64,000 bases of DNA, from the NCBI RefSeq assembly GCF_040256395.1, contig NZ_CP158297.1, positions 1 through 64,000 on the forward strand, written 5' to 3'. Position numbers and translations under genes: made by a program. This DNA comes from Deinococcus sonorensis KR-87 (GTDB lineage Bacteria; Deinococcota; Deinococci; Deinococcales; Deinococcaceae). This document shows, piece after piece, positions 16,343 to 23,097 of this stretch. Below the pieces are notes generated by a model. It did not search any database. It had not been told where the DNA came from and worked only from the letters and a program-made list of their open reading frames with translations. How positions within the stretch are numbered: the stretch's first letter is position 1; every line of letters begins with the position of its first letter.

Positions 16343-17197
16343 ATGGACTTATCCGGGCATTTTGTTCCCACCGCGGGGGAGGTCGGCCTGCTGCCGCAGG
16401 TCACCTACTACGTCCTCGTGGTGACCATGTTCGCTTTTTTCGCTGGCTTCGTGCACTTTCTGAGTACCCAGAACCGCGTCGTCAAAGAACACCGCGCGGC
16501 GATGGTGCTGCATGCGGTCATCTGCCTGATCGCCGGCCTGTCCTACTTCGTCATTCAGGACCACTACCGCTTCTACCTTGAGACCATCGCCCGCGTCGGG
16601 AACAGCGCCGAGCGGCTGAACATCACCCGGGAAGCGTTCGTTGCCATTGGCCAGTACCGCTACATGGACTGGACCATCACCACCCCGCTGCTGCTGCTCG
16701 CCAGCATCCTCGGGCTGCGCCTACGCACCCGGCACGTCCTGAAGCCCGTCACGCTGACGCTTCTCGCGGACCTCTTCATGGTGTTCACCGGCTACATCGG
16801 AGACCAGCAGGTCACGGACGGCGGCGCCATCCTCGCGGGGCCGAGGCTGCTGTGGGGCACCGTTTCGACGGTCGGGTACGTCATCGTCGTGGTGGTGATG
16901 TGGACCGGGTTCCGGACCTACCAGCGCGCCGCGACGCGGGAGGAGGCGCAGGCGTTCAAGACGCAGCTGCTGGCGCTGGTGACCACCTGGGGCGTGTACC
17001 CGCTCGGGTACCTGGTGCCGGTCCTGTTCCAGAACGTAAGTCTCAACTGGGTGCACGTCGCCTTCTCACTGGCGGACATCGTGAACAAGGTCGGCATCGC
17101 CACCGTGGCGTTCTGGGCGGCGGCCACGGTGTACGAACGGCATCATGCCTCCCAGGACAACCCGGCGTCCCGCGAGGAACACCCCGGGGCGGCATGA
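16343..17197 (+). CDS. Microbial rhodopsin (bacteriorhodopsin/xanthorhodopsin type)
   Basis: 284 residues with seven hydrophobic helices. Helix C reads QYRYMDWTITTPLLLLA: R106, primary acceptor D109 and T113 match R82, D85 and T89 of bacteriorhodopsin, but the donor position (D96) is A120. Helix G reads ADIVNKVG, giving D245 and the retinal lysine K249. Helix E starts LLWGTVST, with G172 where bacteriorhodopsin has W138; a glycine there opens the fenestration used by carotenoid antennas in xanthorhodopsins. Expected to be an outward proton pump with a slow cycle, or a sensor, because the donor carboxylate is missing. A perfect ribosome-binding site (GGAGGAG) precedes it. The retinal-forming Blh gene follows in the same operon. 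Membrane protein. Confidence 0.93.
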   Translation: MDLSGHFVPTAGEVGLLPQVTYYVLVVTMFAFFAGFVHFLSTQNRVVKEHRAAMVLHAVICLIAGLSYFVIQDHYRFYLETIARVGNSAERLNITREAFVAIGQYRYMDWTITTPLLLLASILGLRLRTRHVLKPVTLTLLADLFMVFTGYIGDQQVTDGGAILAGPRLLWGTVSTVGYVIVVVVMWTGFRTYQRAATREEAQAFKTQLLALVTTWGVYPLGYLVPVLFQNVSLNWVHVAFSLADIVNKVGIATVAFWAAATVYERHHASQDNPASREEHPGAA

Positions 17198-17204
17198 GCG
17201 ACCC

Positions 17205-17250
17205 GGCGAGCGGCCCGGCAGACGTGGTGGCGTCTGCCGGGCCGCTCGCC
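17205..17250 (+). terminator. Strong hairpin between the rhodopsin and blh genes
   Basis: Two exactly complementary 20-base arms (17205-17224 and 17231-17250) flank a 6-base loop, starting 7 bases after the rhodopsin stop and ending 6 bases before the ribosome-binding site of blh. No T-run follows. It could act as an attenuator or protect the rhodopsin mRNA end so that much more opsin than enzyme is made. Confidence 0.65.
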
Positions 17251-17270
17251 CCTGAAGGAGGGATCTCCTG

Positions 17271-18293
17271 GTGAAGAACCGGCTGCACCACCGACGTCCC
17301 GGCGACCGCGACGCTGCGGCCCTGCCCTGGGCGATGCTGCTCCTGCCGTGGACCAGCGCCACCGGGCTGCTGCTGGCCTGGTGGAGCTGGCCGGACCTGC
17401 TGGCCCGGCAGCTGTTTCTGCCGCTGCTGCTGAGCGTGCTGCTCTTCGGCCTGCCGCACGGAGCGCTGGATCACCTCGTCCCTGGACGGCTCGGCTGGCG
17501 CTGGGGGCGGCGTCCGCTTCCGGTCCTCGGGTACTGCCTCGGCTACGCGGGTGTGGCTGGCCTGGACCTGCTCGCCTGGCGCGTCGCCCCGCTCCCGGCC
17601 CTGTGGGTGTTCCTGGTGGTCTCAGCGCTGCACTGGGGACAGGGCGACCTGCACGTCCTGGAGGTCCGGCTGGGGCGGCGCCGCCCAGCGTGGTGGAGCG
17701 CGCCACTGGCGATCGTGGCGCGGGGCAGCCTGCCGATCGTGGTGCCGCTGCTGGCCTGGACCGGGGAGTTCGACCGGCTGGCGCGCGGTGCCGCGCTCGC
17801 GTTCGGGGCGACGGTCAGCGCCGCGCCGCTGCTGGGGCCGGGCGTCCGGACGCTGCTCACCGCCGGCCTGACGGCCCTGCTGGTGCTGTACGTCCTCGAC
17901 ACGTGGCGCGCGGCCGCGCCGCGGCGTGCGGGCCTGGAACTCGGGGAGGCGGCCCTGCTGCTGGTGCTCTTCCTGACGGTGCCTGCGCCGCTGAGCATCG
18001 GGGTGTACTTCACGCTGTGGCACGCCTGGCGGCACCTCGGGCGGCTGTGCGCCCTGGGTCCTGATCCGGCTGGTGCTGCGCCCCGCAGCCGCACCCTGCG
18101 GCTGGCCAGGGACCTGCTGCCGATCACGCTCGCCGCCCTGGCACTGCTGGGGGGCCTCTTCCTGTGGGCCGCGCCGCGTGTGGAGACGGTGGAGACGTTT
18201 ACAGCGCTGTACCTCGCGCTGATCGCCGCCCTGACGCTGCCGCATGCCCTGCTGGTGGCCCTGATGGACCTGCGGCCCAGCCAGGCGGCGTGA
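17271..18293 (+). CDS. blh: Brp/Blh-type beta-carotene 15,15'-dioxygenase
   Basis: 340 residues, GTG start at 17271 with GGAGG eight bases before it. Polytopic membrane protein with about eight to nine hydrophobic helices. The histidine motifs that hold the iron are in place: GLPHGALDH near 60, SALHWGQGD near 120, YFTLWHAWRHL near 245 and TLPHALLVALMD near 320. Brp/Blh enzymes cleave beta-carotene into two retinals, the chromophore of the rhodopsin encoded 73 bases upstream. The cluster therefore supplies both opsin and chromophore, given an endogenous carotenoid pathway. A hairpin lies between the two genes and another follows this gene. Some Blh proteins are shorter; nothing suggests truncation. 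Confidence 0.93.
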   Translation: MKNRLHHRRPGDRDAAALPWAMLLLPWTSATGLLLAWWSWPDLLARQLFLPLLLSVLLFGLPHGALDHLVPGRLGWRWGRRPLPVLGYCLGYAGVAGLDLLAWRVAPLPALWVFLVVSALHWGQGDLHVLEVRLGRRRPAWWSAPLAIVARGSLPIVVPLLAWTGEFDRLARGAALAFGATVSAAPLLGPGVRTLLTAGLTALLVLYVLDTWRAAAPRRAGLELGEAALLLVLFLTVPAPLSIGVYFTLWHAWRHLGRLCALGPDPAGAAPRSRTLRLARDLLPITLAALALLGGLFLWAAPRVETVETFTALYLALIAALTLPHALLVALMDLRPSQAA

Positions 18294-18304
18294 CCTGGGG
18301 CGGT

Positions 18305-18326
18305 CCCGCTCGGGAGACCGAGCGGG
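18305..18326. terminator. Hairpin between convergent blh and MFS genes
   Basis: Nine-base perfect arms (18305-18313, 18318-18326) with a GAGA loop, placed 12 bases after the blh stop and 8 bases from the stop of the convergent exporter gene. Probably a two-way terminator. Confidence 0.6.
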
Positions 18327-18333
18327 GGCGTGT

Positions 18334-19743
18334 TCACGTGTGGGCCTGCCGTGGCCGGGTATCCACCGACAGGCACAGCGCGGCCGTGATGAGGCACAGG
18401 GCCACTTCCCACCCGAACACGGTCCTGAAGTCGGTCAGGTGTGGTGAGCGGTGCCCGAGCAGGGCCACGGTGACGGCCACACCGAGCACGGTGCCGATCT
18501 GCCGGACCGCCTGGTTGATGGCGCTGCCCACCCCGAAGCGGGCCGGGTTCAGGCGCGAGACGGCCGCGGCAGACAGCGAGGGCAGCACCATGCCGGTGCC
18601 GATGCCGGTCAGCAGCAGGCCGGGCAGCCAGTCGGTGAGGTACGCCGGGGTGAGGCCCGGCACCAGCACGCTCCAGAGGGCGCCAGCGGCGAAGACCAGG
18701 CTGCCGCCGACCAGGAGGGGCCGGTGGCCCAGACGGGACGCGACGCGGCCGGCCACCACCGAGGTGGGCATCACCAGCAGTGGCCCCGGCAGGATCGCCA
18801 CCCCCGCCTCGGTGAGCGTCCGGTGCCACAGGCCGGACATGAACAGAAAGTAGGAGAAGAACATCATCGAGAAGGCCATGCCGAAACTCAGGGTCGCCAG
18901 ATTGACGAAGCGGTAGGTGGCGTTGTCAAAGAGCGTCAGGTCGATGGCCGGGGCGTCGGTGCGCCGGGCCCACCAGACGAACAGCAGCAGGGACAAGACG
19001 CCCCCCAGCAAGGCGCCCACCACGGTGGCTGAGCCCCAGCCCAACGACTCGGACTGGACCAGCCCCAGGGCGGTGGCGCCTACACCGGCCATCAGCAGCA
19101 GAATGCCGATCACGTCCAGCCGCGCTCCCAGACCGGCGCCTTCCGGGGGGGTCGAGCGGAGCAGACGGCCGGCCCCCCAGACCGACAGCATCCCCAGCGG
19201 CACATTGAGGTAGAACGCCCACGGCCAGCCGCCCAGGTCGATCAGCCACGAGCCGAGGCTCGGGCCGGTGGCTGCGCCCAGGGCACTGATGGCGCCCCAG
19301 AGACTCACCGCGATGGCGCGGCGCTCGATCGCAAAGGCGCCCAGGACCACCGCCAGGGACGCCGGCAGCAGCGTGGCCGCGCCGACCGCCTGCAGCACCC
19401 GGAAGCCGGTCAGCACCCATAGGTCGCCCGACAGTCCGCAGCCGAGGGAGGCCAGCAGAAACAGCGTCAGGCCGATCAGGAACATCCGCTTGCGACCGTA
19501 CAGGTCGGCCAGGCGTCCGGCCGGCACCAGCAGCACGGCGTACACGACGGTATAGGCGTTGAGAATCCACGAGAGGGCGCTCGCCGGCGCGGCTGGAAAG
19601 GCCTGGGAGAGCGCCGGGAACGCCGCGTACAGCACCGTGGCATCCACCGAGATCAGGAACACCGCGACGCTGGCGGTCAGAAACACCGGCCAGGGGGAGG
19701 CCGCCGGTTCCGGCGTGCTCGGGACGGCCGCCCGGTCGGTCAC
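18334..19743 (-). CDS. DHA2-family MFS exporter (14 helices)
   Basis: 469 residues. The GTG start (19741-19743) overlaps the stop of the upstream SDR gene by four bases. The protein has about fourteen membrane helices and the family motifs: LISVDATVLYAAFPAL in helix 1, LADLYGRKRMF in loop 2-3 (motif A), GATGPSLGSWLIDLGGWPWAFYLNVPLG (motif C region, helix 5 to 6). Proteins of the EmrB/QacA group export drugs, dyes or antibiotics in exchange for protons. Its operon begins with an SDR gene and is preceded by a TetR gene whose operator motif also stands before the SDR. It is therefore probably induced by a toxic small molecule. Confidence 0.92.
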   Translation of the reverse strand: MTDRAAVPSTPEPAASPWPVFLTASVAVFLISVDATVLYAAFPALSQAFPAAPASALSWILNAYTVVYAVLLVPAGRLADLYGRKRMFLIGLTLFLLASLGCGLSGDLWVLTGFRVLQAVGAATLLPASLAVVLGAFAIERRAIAVSLWGAISALGAATGPSLGSWLIDLGGWPWAFYLNVPLGMLSVWGAGRLLRSTPPEGAGLGARLDVIGILLLMAGVGATALGLVQSESLGWGSATVVGALLGGVLSLLLFVWWARRTDAPAIDLTLFDNATYRFVNLATLSFGMAFSMMFFSYFLFMSGLWHRTLTEAGVAILPGPLLVMPTSVVAGRVASRLGHRPLLVGGSLVFAAGALWSVLVPGLTPAYLTDWLPGLLLTGIGTGMVLPSLSAAAVSRLNPARFGVGSAINQAVRQIGTVLGVAVTVALLGHRSPHLTDFRTVFGWEVALCLITAALCLSVDTRPRQAHT

Positions 19744-20438
19744 AGGTACACCCCCGGCTCGGCCGACAGTCCCGCACGCACCTGGCGGCTCAGGGTGTCG
19801 GCCAGCACCTCCGCTTCCCCGGCCTCCAGCCCCAGCAGCGCCAGGCGCGCCACCTCTTCCGGCGCCGTTTTGTGGCCCGGCACCGTGCGGGCCATGTCGG
19901 TGTCGATGTAGGCCACGTGCAGTCCGGTGACCTGCGTGCCCTGGCCCTGCAGTTCATGGCGAAGGCCGTTGGTCAGCGACCAGGCGGCGGCCTTCGAGAC
20001 GCTGTAGGTGGCCGCCGACGGCGCGTTCAGCCAGCTCAGCACCGAGAGCACGTTCAGGACGGCCCCGCCGCCATTGCGGGCCAGGACCGGAGCGAAGGCC
20101 CGGGTCAGCCGCAACGGCCCCAGCACGTTGGTCTGGAATTCGCGCTGCGCCGCGTCCTCGCTGCCCGGTTCGAGCAGCTGCCGTCCCTGCCCGTCGAGGA
20201 TGCCCGCGTTGTTGATGAGCAGCGTCAGGTCCGTGCAGGCCGCCGCGGCAGCCGCGATGTCCTTGGCGGAGGTGACGTCCAGGCGAATGGCCTCCACCCC
20301 CGGCAGCTGCGCGGTGGCCGGATCACGGACGGCCGCGTAGACCTTGCGTGCTCCGGCGGCCAGCAGGGCCTGGGTGAAGGCGAGGCCGAGGCCGCGGTTC
20401 GCTCCGGTGACGAGGGCGACGGAATCCTGGATGTGCAT
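19740..20438 (-). CDS. Short-chain dehydrogenase/reductase
   Basis: 232 residues; ATG at 20438 follows GGGGAGGAG at 6 bases. Cofactor motif TGANRGLG at 11-18, NNAG near 81-84, catalytic Ser in LSVLSW and YSVSK. Length and motifs are classical; the Arg at position 15 points to NADPH. The stop overlaps the start of the DHA2 exporter gene by four bases. Probably reduces or detoxifies the compound that the exporter removes, with both under control of the TetR regulator encoded upstream. Confidence 0.92.
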   Translation of the reverse strand: MHIQDSVALVTGANRGLGLAFTQALLAAGARKVYAAVRDPATAQLPGVEAIRLDVTSAKDIAAAAAACTDLTLLINNAGILDGQGRQLLEPGSEDAAQREFQTNVLGPLRLTRAFAPVLARNGGGAVLNVLSVLSWLNAPSAATYSVSKAAAWSLTNGLRHELQGQGTQVTGLHVAYIDTDMARTVPGHKTAPEEVARLALLGLEAGEAEVLADTLSRQVRAGLSAEPGVYL

Positions 20439-20469
20439 GGTGCTCCTCCCCGTGATGCGGCCACGTTAG

Positions 20470-20487
20470 ATGACCGGTCGTCTTAAA
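20470..20487 (-). promoter_or_regulatory. TetR operator before the SDR-exporter operon
   Basis: ATGACCGGTCGTCTTAAA, centred on the palindrome GACCGGTC. The same 18 bases occur at 21112-21129 before the TetR gene. Being 32 bases upstream of the SDR start, it would block initiation when bound. Confidence 0.75.
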
Positions 20488-20523
20488 GTGAATAGCGGAA
20501 CCTGGGCGGCCCGGGACGCTGCG

Positions 20524-21102
20524 TTACACCAGCAGGCGCTTGAGGGTGTGTGTCAAAAAGCGTTCGAGCGGCCGACCGCTCTGCTCGACCTTGCAGCGCA
20601 GCACCGCGCCTTCCCAGCTGTCGATCAGCAGGTGTGCCAGCTCCTGCGCGGAGACGTCGGCGGAGAGGTGCTGGGCCTGCTGCGCCTCCACGAGGACCGG
20701 AACCAGCGCGTCCGTCCAGCCTTGGAGCGCGTGCGTGAGTTCCTGCCGGATGACGGGGCTCTGGCCGGACAGTTCGGTGGCGAAATTCCCGATCAGGCAG
20801 CCCCGGATGTCTCCTGTGTCCGCGGCCTGCTGCGCCATGGCCGCGAAATACCTCCGCACTCGCTTGAGTGGAGGCACCTCGTGATCGGCAAGGATGGTCA
20901 TGTGCCGGCTGCGATCCTGAACGTAGCGCCGCACCACGGCGACCCCCAGGGCCTCCTTGCTTTCGAAGTGGTTGTAGAACGAGCCCTTCGGGACGCCGGC
21001 CGCCTCGGTGATGTCCTGGACCGACGTTCCGTTGAAGCCCTGGCGGTGGAGCGTGTCCAGGCCGGTCTCCAGCAGCTGTTCACGCACATTTCCTCTGGCC
21101 AC
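20524..21102 (-). CDS. TetR-family repressor
   Basis: 192 residues from GTG at 21102 (VARGNVREQLLETGL), chosen because a good promoter (AGTCAA/AATATG on the plus strand, 17-base spacer) ends six bases before it, making the gene leaderless. The helix-turn-helix reads FNGTSVQDITEAAGVPKGSFYNHFESKEAL, a classic TetR pattern. The C-terminal part (ligand and dimer domain) is typical of the AcrR/NemR-like group. Its own promoter contains the operator motif shared with the SDR-exporter operon 85 bases downstream, so it should repress itself and that operon until an inducer binds. Confidence 0.92.
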   Translation of the reverse strand: MARGNVREQLLETGLDTLHRQGFNGTSVQDITEAAGVPKGSFYNHFESKEALGVAVVRRYVQDRSRHMTILADHEVPPLKRVRRYFAAMAQQAADTGDIRGCLIGNFATELSGQSPVIRQELTHALQGWTDALVPVLVEAQQAQHLSADVSAQELAHLLIDSWEGAVLRCKVEQSGRPLERFLTHTLKRLLV

Positions 21103-21108
21103 CCGTTG

Positions 21109-21137
21109 AATATGACCGGTCGTCTTAAAAAAGTCAA
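21109..21137 (-). promoter_or_regulatory. tetR promoter with embedded operator
   Basis: Minus strand: TTGACT (21132-21137), 17 bases, CATATT (21109-21114), then six bases to the GTG start. The GACCGGTC operator motif (21112-21129) fills the spacer, so the repressor would compete with RNA polymerase. Confidence 0.7.
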
Positions 21138-21314
21138 TGGCGGAAAGGGTGACGCACCGGGCAACGACCCGCTGTACGTCTCCAAACGCTCCTGTGCACG
21201 TCCGCGGCCCGCGACTCCGGCAGCTCACCTCCACGATGTCCCGCTGCCCCCACCGGCTCGTGATGACGCCGGACGCCGAAGCGCCCGGCCTCTGGTTCGG
21301 CGTGCCCTGGGGTG

Positions 21315-22287
21315 TTACAGCCACTTCAGCCAGCGGCCGATCAGCAGCACCACGCCGACCAGCAGGCCGATGGTGATCAGCATGTCGTGGAAGCCCCGGT
21401 TGCCCAATCTGAACACGTCCACGCCCTGAAAATTTACGCCCAGCACGCCCGCCACCGCCGCTACGATGCCGAGCGTCACGGTCACCACCGTCAGCACCCG
21501 CATGGTGTCGTTGGTGCGCTGACTGGTGCTGGTCATGTACAGGTCGAACGACCCCAGCAGCAGCTCCCGGACGCTCCCCACCGCCTCCAGGGTGTGCTCA
21601 TAGCGCTCGAACAGCCGCTGCAGCAGCGCCTCCGGTTCGTCCCCCTCGAATACCCGGAAGCCCGGCGCGGCCAGGCCCTGGTACACCCGGCGGTGCACGC
21701 TGAGCAACCGCCGCAACTCGCTGACCCGGTGCCGCAGTTTGACCAGCACCGCCAGCTGCTGCCGGCTGGCGGCGTCGCGCAGGATCTGCTCGTCCATGTG
21801 GTCAATGATTGGCTTCCAGCGCCCCGAGCGCCTGATGGTACGTCTCCAGGTGGCGATGCAGCAGCACCGCCAGAAACGCGGCGGCGTCCAGTTCTCCGAG
21901 GCGGCTGTCGCGCTGCAGCTGCCCGGCGAAATCGTGCAGGAACGTCACCGGCGCGGCATGCACCGTGATCACGACGTTCTGGCCGGCCACGATCCGCAGC
22001 GAGGTGCTGCCGAACCGGTGCGGCTCGCGCTCCAGGGCCTCCAGGTTCACCAGCACATGGTTGTCACGGTGGTCCAGCGCGGGCTGCGGCGCGGGCGTCT
22101 CCAGGAACGCCTGGATGGCAGGCCCGAGGTTCAGCCGCTCCACCACTTCTGCCACGGCCGGCTGCACCTCCCCCTCCACGTCAATCCACAGCAGCTGACG
22201 CTCGCCTGGAGTCGGCAGGCGCGACTGGGCCCAGGGAATCTCGCGGTCGTGACGGTCAGCGTCGAAGTACAGGGCATGGAGCGTCAT
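21315..22287 (-). pseudogene. corA: CorA-type divalent cation transporter, broken by a one-base frameshift
   Basis: Two frames give one protein. The N-terminal part, from ATG 22287 (MTLHALYFDADRHD) to a TGA at 21802-21804, is the cytoplasmic domain of CorA/ZntB. The C-terminal part (21797-21315) supplies the long helix and the two membrane helices. If one base is removed from the TT at 21809-21810 the joint reads EAIIDHMDEQIL, exactly the expected helix. The pore signature after the first membrane helix reads GVNFQG rather than GMN, as is found in some relatives. The family moves Mg2+, Co2+ or Zn2+. The break may be real or an assembly error. A remnant of a second copy lies at 15346-15520. 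An alternative start lies at 22305. Confidence 0.85.
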
Positions 22288-22479
22288 GCCCTGTTGTACC
22301 GCCATTGAGGGAGGGGAAGCGTACAGCCGCGCCACCCGCCAGAGGCCCCCAGCCTAACGCGGTCCGCGCCGGTCACCGCAGCTCCGGCCGGGTGACCGGC
22401 GCTGGTGTCGCCCGGCACCGTTCCTCAGGGCCGCTGGGACAGCGGCGGACCTGGCGGCGAACGCCATGTTCTGCTGCGT

Positions 22480-22953
22480 TTACGTGGGGACCGGTTCAGC
22501 CGGCAGCAGGGCTTCCAGTTGCGCCATGGCGTGGAGCTGGTCGAGCAGCAGCCCGGTGCGCTCCGGTCCGAGGTCCTGGAGAAAACGGCCGAGCAGGACG
22601 GCCATCTCGGTATCGATGGCCCGCAGGGCTGCGCGCCCCGCGTCCGTGAGGTGCAGCCGGTAGCGGCGCGCGTCGGTGTCGTCCACCAGACGCTGGACCA
22701 GGCCGCGTTTGATGAAGGGGTCGAGCAGCCGGCTGGTGGCGTAGCCGGGCACGTGCAGCAGCTGCGCCAGGTTTCCGGGCGTGAGGTCCTGACGTTCGAT
22801 CCAGCGCAGGATCATGTAATCACGCAGGTCGAGGTCGAAGGTGCGGCGCAACACCGGGTCGAGGGCGCGGGTGAACGCCTCGCGCGCCTGGAAGTGCGCT
22901 TCGAGCACGCGGGTGGTGAGCACGGTCGGGTCGTCCAGCGGGGCCGGCGTCAT
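22480..22953 (-). CDS. MarR-family regulator
   Basis: 157 residues, start at 22953 (MTPAPLDDPTVL); a TACACT box five bases upstream makes it leaderless. Winged helix with LTPGNLAQLLHVPGYATSRLLDPF as the recognition region, then the wing DARRYRLHLTDAGRAAL. It is divergent from a DHA2 exporter gene with 144 bases between the start codons. Two palindromic motifs in the gap lie over the promoters of both genes, so it probably represses itself and the exporter and is released by phenolic or drug-like ligands. Confidence 0.9.
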   Translation of the reverse strand: MTPAPLDDPTVLTTRVLEAHFQAREAFTRALDPVLRRTFDLDLRDYMILRWIERQDLTPGNLAQLLHVPGYATSRLLDPFIKRGLVQRLVDDTDARRYRLHLTDAGRAALRAIDTEMAVLLGRFLQDLGPERTGLLLDQLHAMAQLEALLPAEPVPT

Positions 22954-22958
22954 GCCGC

Positions 22959-22988
22959 AGTGTACCTGACTGCCTTGCATAATTGCAA
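22959..22988 (-). promoter_or_regulatory. marR promoter
   Basis: Minus strand: -35 TTGCAA (22983-22988), 18-base spacer, -10 TACACT (22959-22964), 5 bases to the ATG. The -35 lies inside the palindrome TTGCATAATTGCAA, so binding there would repress the gene. Confidence 0.65.
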
Positions 22989-23003
22989 AACAGCAATTAA
23001 TGT
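22975..23003 (+). promoter_or_regulatory. Promoter and MarR operators of the repeat-containing exporter
   Basis: Plus strand: -35 TTGCAT (22975-22980), 17-base spacer, -10 TAATGT (22998-23003). Two palindromes overlap it: TTGCA-4-TGCAA (22975-22988) and AATTGC-6-GCAATT (22981-22998). These are the only AT-rich palindromes in the gap and are the natural MarR sites. Confidence 0.7.
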
Positions 23004-23097
23004 GTGGAGGCTCGTTTGACCGGGGCGCAGGCCTCCGGCGATGGACGTCCCCCCGCCCACCATTCAAGTGCACGCCCGGCGTGCACGGAGATCCCAC

